A stretch of 64,000 bases of DNA. Origin: Haemophilus influenzae. Its GTDB lineage: Bacteria > Pseudomonadota > Gammaproteobacteria > Enterobacterales > Pasteurellaceae. The stretch is from NCBI RefSeq assembly GCF_001457655.1, contig NZ_LN831035.1, forward strand, positions 1,612,001-1,676,000, written 5' to 3'. The notes under the pieces were generated by a model, which worked only from the letters and a program-made list of their open reading frames with translations, did no database searches and was not told the origin of the DNA. The position numbers and the translations under genes are program-made. This document shows positions 38,721 to 48,376 of this stretch, in pieces. Every line of letters begins with the position of its first letter. Position 1 is the first letter of the stretch.

Positions 38721-41330
38721 TTACTGCAACGCTTTCTCAATTTTTTCAAATAAATCTTTTGAAAGATTTTCTACAACGCTTAGGCGTTCTAAAGCACGTT
38801 TCATCAGCGTTTGGCGTTGAGCATCAAAGCGAGAAAATCGAATTAATGGCTCGATTAAACGCGCAGCCACTTGTGGATTACTTTCATTTAAACGGATTAA
38901 CACATCCGTTAAGAAACGATAGCCAGAACCGCTTACGTTGTGAAATGCTTTTAAATTGTGATTTGCAAAACTACCCACTAATGAACGTAAACGGTTTGGA
39001 TTATTAAAATTAAAACTTGGGTGATCCATTAATAACTGAATAATTTCCAACACATTTTCATCTGGGCGAGTGGCTTGTAATGCAAACCATTTATCCATCA
39101 CTAATCCATCCTGTTGCCATTTTTGTTCAAAATCAGCTAATAACGCATCTCTGCAAGGTAATGCAGCTTTAGTTGCAACACTTAATGCTGCCAATGTATC
39201 TGTCATATTATTCGCATTATTATAGTGTTTTTGCACTAAGTTGTTACCCAAATTCGTATAAGCCAAATAAGTTAAGCAAAGATTACGCATTGCACGCAAG
39301 GCGATGTCTTGTTGCGTAACTTGATAATCATCAAGACGAATATGGGTATAAACACGCAAGAAATCATCTTTTAACGATTCTGCAATTTGCGCTTGCATAA
39401 ATGCTCTTGCGACTGAAATACCATCAGGATCGATAGTTTTGAAACCTTCCGCAAATTCCATTTCTTTCGGCAGTGTGAGAATTAATGTTGCCAGTTCAAT
39501 ATCTTTCTCGTAATTATTCAGAACATAAGAAAGTGCGGTCAAAATTTCAGGCGAAATTTCTAGTGCCTCGCCTTGTTGGAAACGCACAACATTACGACGT
39601 AATTCTTGCGCAAATAGCATTTGTGCTGCATCCCAACGGATAAATTGATTGTCTGCAAATTTCAGCAAGCCTAATAACTGTTCCGTTTTATAATCATAAT
39701 CCAGTTTTACTGGCGCAGAAAAATCACATAATAATGCTGGAATTGGGCGACCATAAATGCCGTGAAATTCAAAGACTTGGTCTTTTTCAGTGACATTTAA
39801 TACATCACTCAACAATTCGCCATTATGTTGTAACATTTGTTTCGTGCCATTCGCATCATAAAGCGCGATTTTTAATGGAATATGTAAATTCACTTTTTCC
39901 ATTTGATCTGCGGTTGGCGGTGTGGATTGTGAAACCGTTAAACGATAAGTATGCGTTTTTTCGTCATAAGCATCGCTAATCAATAATTCTGGTGTACCCG
40001 ATTGGCTATACCAACGGCGGAACTGGTTTAAATCGAGGTTATTTGCACGTTCCATCGCAGAAACAAAATCTTCACAGGTTGCCGCTTTGCCATCATTTTC
40101 AGCAATATAAAGCTGCATCCCTTTTTGGAAGCCTTGTTCACCTAATAAGGTATGCAACATACGAATCACTTCTGCCCCTTTTTCATATACGGTTACGGTA
40201 TAAAAATTATTCATTTCAATCACTTTTTCAGGGCGAATTGGGTGTGACATTGGGCTTGCATCTTCGGCAAATTGCACAGTGCGTAAAAATTTCACATTAT
40301 TAATGCGATTCACTGCACGCGAACCTGTATCTGAAGAAAATTCTTGATCACGGAAAACCGTTAAGCCTTCTTTCAAACTTAATTGGAACCAATCACGGCA
40401 AGTCACACGATTGCCTGTCCAGTTATGGAAATATTCGTGTGCAATCACACTTTCAATAGCAAGATAATCCTCATCTGTTGCCGTTTGTGGATTGGCTAAT
40501 ACAAATTTAGAATTAAAAATATTCAACCCTTTGTTTTCCATTGCACCCATATTGAAAAAATCGACAGCGACGATCATATAAATATCTAAGTCGTATTCTA
40601 AATTAAAGCGATCTTCATCCCATTTCATCGCTTTTTTCAAACTTTCCATTGCCCAAGTTGCACGGTTAAGATTACCGCGATCCACATAAAGCTCTAACGC
40701 AACTTCACGGCCACTTTTAGTAATAAATTTATCTTGTAATAAATCAAAATCCCCTGCCACTAAAGCAAATAAATAGCTTGGTTTTGGGAATGGGTCATTC
40801 CATTCCACCCAATGACGACCATCTTCTAATTCGCCACTTGCAATGCGATTGCCATTAGAAAGTAAGAATGGATATTTGCTTTTGTCCGCCGTAATTTTGG
40901 TTGTATAGCACGCCAATACATCTGGACGGTCAAGCATATAAGTGATTTGACGGAAACCTTCCGCCTCACATTGCGTACAAATACCCTCGCCAGACTGATA
41001 CAATCCTTGTAATGAAGTATTTTCAGCTGGCACAAGGAAAGTCACAATTTCAAGTTCAAATTCTTCCGCACTTTTGCCTTTCAAATCGAGCGTTAAACTC
41101 TCGCCATCTTGTTGATAAGCAGAAAATGGCTCGCCATTAAATTTAATAGAAGAAAACTGGAAGCTATGCCCGTCTAAACGTAAAGAAGTCGCTTCATCAT
41201 TTAAGCGTTGGAATTTTGTGCTTGCGGTTACCACAGTATGTTTAGGATCAAGTTGAAAATCTAAATAAATGTCTGTGACCGTAAAATCTGGTTGTTTGTA
41301 ATCTTTTCTATATTTTGCTTTGGCTAACAT
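38721..41330 (-). CDS. pepN: Aminopeptidase N
   Basis: Zinc metallopeptidase (M1) that completes cytoplasmic protein turnover. 869 residues: exopeptidase motif MGAMENKGLN, zinc site VIAHEYFHNWTGNRVTCRDWF with HExxH and the downstream glutamate in LKEGLTVFRDQEF, and the catalytic tyrosine region NNFYTVTVYEKGAEVIRMLH. Alpha-helical C-terminal domain complete. Confidence 0.97.
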   Translation of the reverse strand: MLAKAKYRKDYKQPDFTVTDIYLDFQLDPKHTVVTASTKFQRLNDEATSLRLDGHSFQFSSIKFNGEPFSAYQQDGESLTLDLKGKSAEEFELEIVTFLVPAENTSLQGLYQSGEGICTQCEAEGFRQITYMLDRPDVLACYTTKITADKSKYPFLLSNGNRIASGELEDGRHWVEWNDPFPKPSYLFALVAGDFDLLQDKFITKSGREVALELYVDRGNLNRATWAMESLKKAMKWDEDRFNLEYDLDIYMIVAVDFFNMGAMENKGLNIFNSKFVLANPQTATDEDYLAIESVIAHEYFHNWTGNRVTCRDWFQLSLKEGLTVFRDQEFSSDTGSRAVNRINNVKFLRTVQFAEDASPMSHPIRPEKVIEMNNFYTVTVYEKGAEVIRMLHTLLGEQGFQKGMQLYIAENDGKAATCEDFVSAMERANNLDLNQFRRWYSQSGTPELLISDAYDEKTHTYRLTVSQSTPPTADQMEKVNLHIPLKIALYDANGTKQMLQHNGELLSDVLNVTEKDQVFEFHGIYGRPIPALLCDFSAPVKLDYDYKTEQLLGLLKFADNQFIRWDAAQMLFAQELRRNVVRFQQGEALEISPEILTALSYVLNNYEKDIELATLILTLPKEMEFAEGFKTIDPDGISVARAFMQAQIAESLKDDFLRVYTHIRLDDYQVTQQDIALRAMRNLCLTYLAYTNLGNNLVQKHYNNANNMTDTLAALSVATKAALPCRDALLADFEQKWQQDGLVMDKWFALQATRPDENVLEIIQLLMDHPSFNFNNPNRLRSLVGSFANHNLKAFHNVSGSGYRFLTDVLIRLNESNPQVAARLIEPLIRFSRFDAQRQTLMKRALERLSVVENLSKDLFEKIEKALQ

Positions 41331-41373
41331 AATTTGACCTACTTTTGATGAAAGAAAATGTAAATACGTTTTG

Positions 41374-41718
41374 TTATCTTAAACTTGGTTTTTCACGAAA
41401 AATTTTTTCTTGAATCGCTTCCGTAACAAAAGCATTAAGAGAACGATCGCCTGCTATGATCGTAGCTTCTCTATGCAATTCCTCGCCAATTCGTACATTA
41501 AATACACCTTTAAAAGGCTTATTCGGTTCTTTACCTAATTCCAAACAATCTTGTAAATATAAATCAACAGATTGACGAAATTCTTTTTCTAGCTCAGATA
41601 ATGACTCTGCTTCGTAAGTCACTAAATCACGAATGTAAGCAAGTTTGCCAAACAATATATTGTTTTCTAAATCCGCCTCAATCGTGCCAACATAACCTTT
41701 ATAATTTAATAACTTCAT
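41374..41718 (-). CDS. hicB: HicB antitoxin
   Basis: 114 residues: N-terminal degenerate RNase H fold that blocks HicA (YKGYVGTIEADLENNILFGKLAYIRDLVTYEAESLSELEKEF) and a C-terminal ribbon-helix-helix DNA-binding part (LNAFVTEAIQEKIF), so it should autorepress the pair. Its ATG overlaps the hicA TGA (ATGA), giving toxin-first coupling, which is the usual hicAB order. Confidence 0.92.
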   Translation of the reverse strand: MKLLNYKGYVGTIEADLENNILFGKLAYIRDLVTYEAESLSELEKEFRQSVDLYLQDCLELGKEPNKPFKGVFNVRIGEELHREATIIAGDRSLNAFVTEAIQEKIFREKPSLR

Positions 41719-41963
41719 AGAATACCTACCTGTTTTAATGATTCTTTCACTGACTTTAAAGCACCACCTTTAATATAATTTTCAGGGTGAGGCTTGTGTA
41801 ACAAAATCGTATGTTCGAGTGTTCTATTATAAAATCTCACTCGAGAGCCTGCCATTTCTCGCTTTTCATAACCTTGTTGAGCTAACAAAGAAACTAATTC
41901 ATTCCAATTAAATGTAGATTTTGATTGTGCGAGCTTATCTAATAATTTTTCAGTTCGTCCCAT
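41715..41963 (-). CDS. hicA: HicA-type mRNA interferase toxin
   Basis: 82 residues with a dsRBD-like fold pattern: LVSLLAQQGYEKREMAGSRVRFYN, then HTILLHKPHPENYIKGGALKSVKESLKQVGIL. In classical HicA the motif is GSH with the catalytic histidine; here it is GSR, as in a distinct HicA subgroup whose conserved histidine-proline part is HKPHP. Ribonuclease activity is inferred. The first ~20 residues (MGRTEKLLDKLAQSKSTFNW) are longer than in short HicA proteins. Confidence 0.88.
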   Translation of the reverse strand: MGRTEKLLDKLAQSKSTFNWNELVSLLAQQGYEKREMAGSRVRFYNRTLEHTILLHKPHPENYIKGGALKSVKESLKQVGIL

Positions 41964-42057
41964 ATAAACTATCGCCCATTAATTTGGTATCAAGTATAGT
42001 TACTAAAATTTAAAAATCAAATAATTATAAAATAATCCCCATTAATACTTACATAAA

Positions 42058-42073
42058 TAGCAAACGTTTGCTC
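42058..42073 (+). promoter_or_regulatory. PurR operator in front of purEK
   Basis: TAGCAAACGTTTGCTC contains the perfect 12-bp palindromic core GCAAACGTTTGC of the PurR box. It overlaps a -35 (TTGCTC, 42068-42073) that is 18 bp from TATTCT (42092-42097). The purR gene is in this window at 56012. Confidence 0.88.
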
Positions 42074-42133
42074 AATATATGTAATCTATGCTATTCTACG
42101 CCACCTTTTTAATTAGAAAATTGAGAAAATAGC

Positions 42134-42628
42134 ATGTCAAAAACTGCACAAATTGCTGTTGTGATGGGTTCCAAAAGCGATTGGGCTACCATGCAAGAGG
42201 CAACTCAGATTTTAGATGAATTAAAAGTACCTTATCATGTGGAAATCGTCTCTGCTCATCGTACGCCTGATAAACTTTTTGAATTTGCTGAAAATGCACA
42301 AAAAAATGGCTATAAAGTAATTATTGCTGGGGCTGGCGGTGCGGCACATTTACCCGGCATGATCGCAGCCAAAACCCTTGTGCCTGTGCTGGGTGTGCCA
42401 GTAAAAAGTTCTATGTTAAGTGGCGTAGATAGCCTTTATTCAATTGTGCAAATGCCAAAAGGAATCCCAGTCGGAACATTGGCTATTGGCCCTGCGGGTG
42501 CGGCAAATGCTGGATTGTTAGCCGCACAAATTCTAGCAAGTTGGGATGCAGAATTGCTTTCACGCTTGCAATCTTTCCGTGAAAGCCAAACGAGTAATGT
42601 GCTTGATAATCCCGATCCACGCACATAA
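42134..42628 (+). CDS. purE: N5-carboxyaminoimidazole ribonucleotide mutase
   Basis: Converts N5-CAIR to CAIR in purine synthesis. 164 residues, class I Pur[33 protein letters not shown] with the catalytic histidine, and [25 protein letters not shown]. Followed 69 bp later by purK, the partner that makes N5-CAIR. A terminator-like uptake-signal palindrome lies between them. Confidence 0.97.
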   Translation: MSKTAQIAVVMGSKSDWATMQEATQILDELKVPYHVEIVSAHRTPDKLFEFAENAQKNGYKVIIAGAGGAAHLPGMIAAKTLVPVLGVPVKSSMLSGVDSLYSIVQMPKGIPVGTLAIGPAGAANAGLLAAQILASWDAELLSRLQSFRESQTSNVLDNPDPRT

Positions 42629-42645
42629 AAATATCTTCAGATCTG

Positions 42646-42677
42646 ACCGCACTTTTAAAGTGCGGTTGTTTTTTTCG
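42646..42677 (+). terminator. Uptake-signal palindrome between purE and purK
   Basis: ACCGCACTTTT is followed directly by AAAGTGCGGT, then GTTTTTTTT. It looks like a full intrinsic terminator inside an expected operon, so either it is leaky or purK has another promoter. Confidence 0.7.
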
Positions 42678-42697
42678 TAAATTTAACGAGAAATATT

Positions 42698-43786
42698 ATG
42701 CAAAACTCCACCTTATACCCAACGGTTTATGTACTTGGCAACGGACAACTCGGCAGAATGTTAGGTTACGCTGGTGCACCTTTAGATATTTATGTTGAAC
42801 CCTTAGCCTTCAATGCGCCAGTTTTTGACTTACCTGAAAATGCGATCATCACGGCAGAAATTGAACGCTGGGAAAAAACACCTTTGACTGAATTACTCGG
42901 CAATCATAAAAACTTCGTTAATCAACATGTATTTGGATTATTAGCCGATCGTTTTGCTCAAAAATCCTTGCTTGATGAACTCAATCTTTCTACCTCGCCT
43001 TGGTGTTTATTAAAAGATAAAACGCAATGGAATGATGTTTTCCAAACTGTTGGCGAGAAAGTCGTCGTCAAACGTAGAACAGGCGGATATGATGGGCGTG
43101 GTCAATGGATTATCAGCGATGAAAACAAAGCGGACATCACTGATGACTTATTTGGTGAAGTGATCGCAGAAAAATTTATTCCTTTTGATTATGAAGTTTC
43201 TATTGTAGGCGCAAGATTTAAAAATGGCGAAAAGCGTTTTTATCCCGTTACGCATAACCTGCAACAAAATGGTATTTTGCGTTACAGTGTGATTGATAAT
43301 GCATTTCCTCAACAATCCGCACAACAAAAACAAGCTGAAACAATGCTCGGCAAAATTATGGATAAGTTAGGCTATGTGGGTGTGATGGCAATGGAATGTT
43401 TTGTTGTAGGCGACAAATTACTAATTAACGAACTTGCGCCTCGCGTACATAACAGTGGACATTGGACACAACTGGGATGTGCTATTAGTCAATTTGAATT
43501 ACATTTACGCACGCTACTTGATTTGCCAACACCTGACTTACAAATTTTTGCCCCAAGTGTAATGGTAAATTTAATCGGCACAAACCATAATCCAAAATGG
43601 CTTAATATACCTTTTGCACAACTTCATTGGTACGGTAAAGAAGTGAGGGCTGGGCGTAAGGTTGGGCATATCAATCTTTCTCATCCTAATAAAGCGGTCA
43701 TTATTCAACAATTAGAAAAGCTCCGAATTGAATTACCCGAAGATTATCAATCAGGATTAAATTGGGCGATTGAAAAACTAAAATAA
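42698..43786 (+). CDS. purK: N5-carboxyaminoimidazole ribonucleotide synthase
   Basis: ATP-grasp enzyme converting AIR, bicarbonate and ATP to N5-CAIR. 362 residues: YVLGNGQLGRMLGYAGAPL, ATP-grasp region KVVVKRRTGGYDGRGQWII, and LLINELAPRVHNSGHWTQLG carrying metal ligands. Usual length for the family. Confidence 0.96.
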   Translation: MQNSTLYPTVYVLGNGQLGRMLGYAGAPLDIYVEPLAFNAPVFDLPENAIITAEIERWEKTPLTELLGNHKNFVNQHVFGLLADRFAQKSLLDELNLSTSPWCLLKDKTQWNDVFQTVGEKVVVKRRTGGYDGRGQWIISDENKADITDDLFGEVIAEKFIPFDYEVSIVGARFKNGEKRFYPVTHNLQQNGILRYSVIDNAFPQQSAQQKQAETMLGKIMDKLGYVGVMAMECFVVGDKLLINELAPRVHNSGHWTQLGCAISQFELHLRTLLDLPTPDLQIFAPSVMVNLIGTNHNPKWLNIPFAQLHWYGKEVRAGRKVGHINLSHPNKAVIIQQLEKLRIELPEDYQSGLNWAIEKLK

Positions 43787-43794
43787 TGTAAAAA

Positions 43795-43856
43795 ATGACC
43801 GCACTTTTTGATAAATATTTAAAAATATTAAAGTGCGGTTAATTTTTATAAAAATC
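43795..43856 (+). terminator. Inverted uptake-signal terminator after purK
   Basis: GACCGCACTTT and AAAGTGCGGTT flank an AT-rich hairpin (AATATTTAAAAATATT); TTTTTAT follows. Confidence 0.75.
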
Positions 43857-43925
43857 TTTCTTGATAAAATAAAACGGCTGAAGTATAAAATTATCCATCA
43901 CACAACTGATACATAAGGAAAAGCT

Positions 43926-45116
43926 ATGTTTGAACATATTAAAGCGGCACCAGCCGATCCAATCTTAGGCTTAGGCGAAGCATTCAAATCCGAAACTCGC
44001 GAAAATAAAATTAACTTGGGTATTGGCGTTTATAAAGATGCGCAAGGCACAACCCCGATTATGCGTGCAGTGAAAGAAGCAGAAAAACGCTTATTTGATA
44101 AGGAAAAAACGAAAAATTATCTGACTATCGATGGTATTGCTGATTATAACGAACAAACAAAAGCGTTACTTTTCGGTAAAGATTCTGAAGTCATCAAATC
44201 TAATCGTGCAAGAACAGTACAAAGTTTAGGCGGAACAGGCGCATTACGCATTGCGGCAGAATTTATTAAACGTCAAACTAAAGCACAAAATGTTTGGATC
44301 AGCACCCCAACTTGGCCAAACCACAATGCCATTTTCAATGCCGTCGGTATGACAATTCGTGAATATCGTTATTATGATGCTGAACGCAAAGCCCTTGATT
44401 GGGATCATTTACTTGAAGATTTAAGCCAAGCAAGCGAAGGCGATGTGGTGCTTTTACACGGTTGTTGCCATAATCCGACTGGTATTGACCCTACTCCAGA
44501 ACAATGGCAAGAATTAGCCGCACTTTCGGCGAAAAACGGCTGGTTGCCACTCTTTGACTTTGCTTATCAAGGTTTAGCCAATGGATTAGATGAAGATGCT
44601 TATGGCTTGCGTGCTTTTGCGGCAAACCACAAAGAATTGTTAGTAGCGAGTTCATTCTCGAAAAACTTTGGTTTATATAATGAACGTGTTGGTGCCTTTA
44701 CTCTTGTGGCAGAAAATGCAGAAATTGCATCAACCGCATTAACCCAAGTGAAATCAATTATTCGTACACTCTACTCTAACCCTGCATCTCACGGCGGCGC
44801 AACTGTAGCAACAGTATTAAATGACACTCAACTTCGCCAAGAGTGGGAAAATGAATTAACTGAAATGCGCGAACGTATCAAAAAAATGCGTCATTTATTC
44901 GTTCAGTTATTAAAAGAATACGGTGCGGAACAAGATTTCAGCTTTATCATTGAACAAAACGGTATGTTCTCTTTCAGTGGATTAACTGGGGAACAAGTGG
45001 ATCGCTTAAAAGAAGAATTTGCCATTTATGCTGTTCGTTCTGGTCGTATCAATGTGGCTGGTATTACTGAAGATAATATTCGCTATTTATGTGAAAGCAT
45101 TGTGAAAGTGCTTTAA
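43926..45116 (+). CDS. aspC: Aspartate aminotransferase
   Basis: PLP-dependent exchange of amino groups between aspartate/glutamate and their keto acids. 396 residues, class Ia: [47 protein letters not shown], and [17 protein letters not shown] with the Schiff-base lysine (SKN). The C-terminal GRINVAGI is typical. Confidence 0.95.
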   Translation: MFEHIKAAPADPILGLGEAFKSETRENKINLGIGVYKDAQGTTPIMRAVKEAEKRLFDKEKTKNYLTIDGIADYNEQTKALLFGKDSEVIKSNRARTVQSLGGTGALRIAAEFIKRQTKAQNVWISTPTWPNHNAIFNAVGMTIREYRYYDAERKALDWDHLLEDLSQASEGDVVLLHGCCHNPTGIDPTPEQWQELAALSAKNGWLPLFDFAYQGLANGLDEDAYGLRAFAANHKELLVASSFSKNFGLYNERVGAFTLVAENAEIASTALTQVKSIIRTLYSNPASHGGATVATVLNDTQLRQEWENELTEMRERIKKMRHLFVQLLKEYGAEQDFSFIIEQNGMFSFSGLTGEQVDRLKEEFAIYAVRSGRINVAGITEDNIRYLCESIVKVL

Positions 45117-45159
45117 TAGGGTTAGAAATAATATATCCTCTAAAATATTGTAAGTAAAA

Positions 45160-45195
45160 AATAAAGCCTTGATTATCAAGGCTTTAATTTTATTT
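45160..45195. terminator. Bidirectional terminator (aspC / nikO)
   Basis: AAAGCCTTG (45163-45171) pairs with CAAGGCTTT (45177-45185), with T-rich sequence on each side, between convergent genes. Confidence 0.85.
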
Positions 45196-45222
45196 AATCA
45201 TTAACAAATTCTCGGCAATGGT

Positions 45223-45849
45223 TCATTTGTTGGTAAATCTAATAATTTCTGTGGCTAATTCGTTAATAAATCCATGATGATGGGATGAAATCAACATGGG
45301 TAAGGAAAGCTCACGCAAAAGTGCGGTCAATTTTTCAGTATTTTTTCGATCTAATCCATTGGTGGGTTCATCTAATAATAAAATTTTTGGCTGCATCGCT
45401 AAGACACCAGCAAGTGCCGTGAAATTTTTCTCACCACCAGATAGGGTATGCACCATACGATCTTTTAAACCTGTGATACCAAGACGTTCTAATTGCTGCT
45501 CTGCGATATGATACGCCTGCTCTCTGGGCATATTTTGGTTTAATGGCCCGAAGGCAACATCATCCAACACTGTTGGGCCAAAAAGTTGATCATCGGCATT
45601 TTGAAAACAAATACCAATCGTGCCACGAAAGGGCGCAAAATCTTTTTCTTCACGACAAACTTTGCCAAATAATTTAATTTCCCCTTTGGTTACAGGAACA
45701 AATCCCAACAAAGCAAGCAGTAAAGTGGTTTTTCCTGAACCAATTTCCCCTTGTACGAAGAGGCGTTTTTGACCTTCCAAGGTAAAACTCAAATCTTGAA
45801 TAATCGCTCTACCATTGCGTTCTATACAAAGATTATTTACAGCTAACAT
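45223..45849 (-). CDS. nikO: Nickel ECF-type ABC transporter ATPase (NikO/CbiO)
   Basis: 208 residues from ATG 45849 (MLAVNNLCIERNGRAIIQDL): Walker A GEIGSGKTTLLLALLG, Q-loop CFQNADDQLFGPTVLDDVAFGP, signature LSGGEKNFTALAGVLAMQP, Walker B ILLLDEPTNGLD and H-loop SSHHHG. Energises the NikMQ channel. The 12-codon extension to 45885 overlaps nikQ and is unlikely. Last gene of the operon. Confidence 0.92.
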   Translation of the reverse strand: MLAVNNLCIERNGRAIIQDLSFTLEGQKRLFVQGEIGSGKTTLLLALLGFVPVTKGEIKLFGKVCREEKDFAPFRGTIGICFQNADDQLFGPTVLDDVAFGPLNQNMPREQAYHIAEQQLERLGITGLKDRMVHTLSGGEKNFTALAGVLAMQPKILLLDEPTNGLDRKNTEKLTALLRELSLPMLISSHHHGFINELATEIIRFTNK

Positions 45850-45850
45850 A

Positions 45851-46483
45851 TTATTTTTCTCTCTTTTTGCCAAACTGAAAACCACGACATTTTAACGCCA
45901 TTTGCGCCGTTTCGGCTTTTAATAGGGCATGGATCAATAATAAAGCGACACTTTGAGCCGTCACATAAAGGGTTCGGCGATTAAGCCCAGGACGAAATCC
46001 ACGAGCTCGCATGGCAATATCCATTTTTTGACGCAGTTCGCCAAGCAGTGCAATGTAACGTACGGTCAGCACAAAAAGTTGAATTAATTTTTCTGGCAAA
46101 GGCAATTTACCAATGGCTTGAACAAGTACTGCATCATTAATATTCCACAAAAAAAGCCAAAGAGAAATCAACAATAAATGAGTCCGCAAACTCAATTTTT
46201 CTGCTAATTCAATGCCTTGAAAATTGAGTTCAATGCCATTTTCTCCAATTTGCCAACTTAATGCCGCCCACATTAAAGCAATAAAAATGACTAAAGCAAA
46301 CCAACGTTTAAGATAAGGCAAAAAAGATTTTTGACTGAGCTGCAGTGAAATAAAAAAGAGAGAAACTGCAAGCACATTAAGGGAGATAAGCCAAGTAAGA
46401 TCACTCAATCCACTAATGATTAGCCCCCAGATAAACAGATAAATCAACCTAAAGTGCGGTTGAAATAAGCGATGAATTTTCAT
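45851..46483 (-). CDS. nikQ: Nickel transporter transmembrane T component (NikQ/CbiQ)
   Basis: 210 residues; four to five membrane helices and the ECF T-component coupling motifs near the C-terminus (IAMRARGFRPG and ALKCRGFQ, the two A-R-G type motifs that contact the ATPase). An overlap of one base with nikM indicates coupling. Confidence 0.9.
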   Translation of the reverse strand: MKIHRLFQPHFRLIYLFIWGLIISGLSDLTWLISLNVLAVSLFFISLQLSQKSFLPYLKRWFALVIFIALMWAALSWQIGENGIELNFQGIELAEKLSLRTHLLLISLWLFLWNINDAVLVQAIGKLPLPEKLIQLFVLTVRYIALLGELRQKMDIAMRARGFRPGLNRRTLYVTAQSVALLLIHALLKAETAQMALKCRGFQFGKKREK

Positions 46484-47103
46484 TAAGAGAAATTCTCGGT
46501 ACGATTCATGACTTCAGGATACATTTTACCAAGCAAGGTAATCACCCCTACGCTGATAATACTATCCAAAACAAATACTGGAATATGAGAGACTAGCAAG
46601 AGCCAAACAAGATTCAGATAACTTTTACCACCATCTAACATCAGCACAAAAGAAGCAAGCACGCCTGCTCCGCCAACGCCAATTACGCCAGCACCAATAC
46701 CGACTAATAAGCGATCTTTTAATGCCATTTGTGGCTGTAAACGAGAACGGAAAAGATAATAAGCGATCACAGCTGGTATTGCCATCACGCAAAGATTGAC
46801 ACCTAACACGGCAAATCCACCAAAAGAAAAGAAAATGACTTGCAATAAAAGTGCGATGAGGAATGCTGGAAAAACGGCCCACCCAAGAAATAAACCAGCC
46901 ATGCCATTTAAAATTAAATGCACGCTACCAATTCCTACAGGCACATGAATGGTTCCTGCCACAAAAAATGCAGCGGCAAAAAGTGCGGTGAGCGGTAAAC
47001 GTTCTGATTCTAAACGACGTACCCCCACAGCAATGCCCGCAACAGCAAGCACTGCACCAGCTAATAAAATAGGCGTATGTAACACGCCTTCAGATAAATG
47101 CAT
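46483..47103 (-). CDS. nikM: Nickel transporter substrate-binding membrane component (NikM/CbiM)
   Basis: 206 residues beginning MHLSEGVLHTPILLAG; the extreme N-terminal Met-His-x-x-x-Gly is the metal-binding signature of CbiM/NikM, which use the N-terminus to chelate Ni or Co. VGIGSVHLILNGMAGLFLGWAVFP supplies the conserved second histidine. Six to seven helices. Overlaps nikL by one base. Confidence 0.93.
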   Translation of the reverse strand: MHLSEGVLHTPILLAGAVLAVAGIAVGVRRLESERLPLTALFAAAFFVAGTIHVPVGIGSVHLILNGMAGLFLGWAVFPAFLIALLLQVIFFSFGGFAVLGVNLCVMAIPAVIAYYLFRSRLQPQMALKDRLLVGIGAGVIGVGGAGVLASFVLMLDGGKSYLNLVWLLLVSHIPVFVLDSIISVGVITLLGKMYPEVMNRTENFS

Positions 47104-47591
47104 TAAATACGTCCTTGTTTAATTTTACGCGCATTACGTAAAGCAATAAGTCCAGCAATACCAACGATATAACCGATTCCACCTAAAATATCATGCAAAT
47201 AAATTTTATCTTTTAAATGCGCAATATCTTCACGAAGCAGCATTAAATCTGCACTGCTTTGATTTTCGGCAGACGTATGAGCAGCAGCAACAACGGACGC
47301 ACGGTGTCCTTCATCGCCTTCCACCACAACTTTTAAGGTTGTATGTGGTACATCAGCAATAGAAAGCTTAAATGCACCTTGGCGGTCTGTTTTTCCAGTT
47401 AAAACGGGATCAGAAACACCTGAGCGGAAAACTTCTAAATAAGTTTCAGCTGCTGGGGTCATATCAGAATAATAGGATTTGCCAGAAAGTGTTTGCCCAT
47501 CATATTGGGCAAACACATAAAGCGCGTGGGCATAAGCATTCGGGAGATAGCAAGCCGCAAAAAGTGCGGTTAAAAAAGCAAATTTTTTCAT
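47103..47591 (-). CDS. nikL: Nickel transport accessory protein NikL
   Basis: 162 residues: signal peptide MKKFAFLTALFAACYLPNAYA, then mature HALYVFAQYDGQTLSGKSYY, a small beta-rich extracytoplasmic domain, and one C-terminal membrane helix (IGYIVGIAGLIALRNARK). Assigned by position and fold pattern as the NikL component required with NikMQO. Confidence 0.85.
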   Translation of the reverse strand: MKKFAFLTALFAACYLPNAYAHALYVFAQYDGQTLSGKSYYSDMTPAAETYLEVFRSGVSDPVLTGKTDRQGAFKLSIADVPHTTLKVVVEGDEGHRASVVAAAHTSAENQSSADLMLLREDIAHLKDKIYLHDILGGIGYIVGIAGLIALRNARKIKQGRI

Positions 47592-47603
47592 CCCAAATCC
47601 ATA

Positions 47604-48287
47604 TTATTGCGCGTCAAAAGTTAGCATATATTCCACAGTTCGACGATCGTAATCTGCATTATTTGTTACTTTTTCCTCAAACTCTGCCCATACTTTGTTG
47701 AAGCCTTTAGTTGGGGTAAATTGAGCGATACCTTTTTCATTAGTTAAATTGAACGGTGCATCTTCACTCACACCCACTTTAATGCCTTGAACTGGTTTAC
47801 CATTATGTAAAACAAGGATAGAAAGTGGTTTATTCGCTTGTGCTTTTTCTTGAGGAATCAATTCGTATGCTTGTTGATGAGATTTGAAAGATTCAGCATC
47901 CCATTTCAAAATCGCTTTACCAAATTTAACAGGATTAGTACTAAATTCTGCTGTTGGTTCTTCACGTTTTGTTTTTTCAACGTATTTACCGCTTGGTAAT
48001 TTTGACCATACACCATTATCGAAATGAACGAAAACTAAATCTGATTTAGGCATAAGATAGGCTTCGCCATTTCTGAATTGGTAATCAACAGCAGTTAATT
48101 TGCCTTGCGCATTTAAGGCTTGGATAGATTTAAGTTTAGATTCTGGATAGGTTTCAGTTTGTTCATGTCCAAATTTCACTACGTATTCATCTTGCGATGA
48201 AGCAGGCTCAAGCCAAACATTATGTGCGTTAGCAACAGACATACCTAAAAGTGCGGTTAATCCTACAGCGATTTTTTTCAATTCCAT
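47604..48287 (-). CDS. nikK: Periplasmic nickel-uptake protein NikK (DUF4198)
   Basis: 227 residues with signal peptide MELKKIAVGLTALLGMSVANA and mature HNVWLEPASSQDEYVVKFGH. The new N-terminal His after cleavage, plus further His, is a recurrent feature of NikK/DUF4198. AAGGAG precedes the ATG. First gene of nikKLMQO, divergent from nimR. Confidence 0.88.
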   Translation of the reverse strand: MELKKIAVGLTALLGMSVANAHNVWLEPASSQDEYVVKFGHEQTETYPESKLKSIQALNAQGKLTAVDYQFRNGEAYLMPKSDLVFVHFDNGVWSKLPSGKYVEKTKREEPTAEFSTNPVKFGKAILKWDAESFKSHQQAYELIPQEKAQANKPLSILVLHNGKPVQGIKVGVSEDAPFNLTNEKGIAQFTPTKGFNKVWAEFEEKVTNNADYDRRTVEYMLTFDAQ

Positions 48288-48318
48288 TTTGGATACTCCT
48301 TGTTTGTTTAAGAAAATC

Positions 48319-48361
48319 TAGGCGTATGATAAAATATGAAGTAACTTTAGAATCAAGTCAT
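48319..48361 (-). promoter_or_regulatory. MerR-type promoter for nikKLMQO (probable NimR target)
   Basis: On the minus strand TTGATT and TATCAT are separated by 19 bp, the long spacer typical of MerR-family targets. The dyad ACTTTAGAATCAAGT lies over the -35 side. It is in the nimR-nikK gap. Exact operator limits are uncertain. Confidence 0.55.
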
Positions 48362-48376
48362 TTTTTAAGGAAATTG

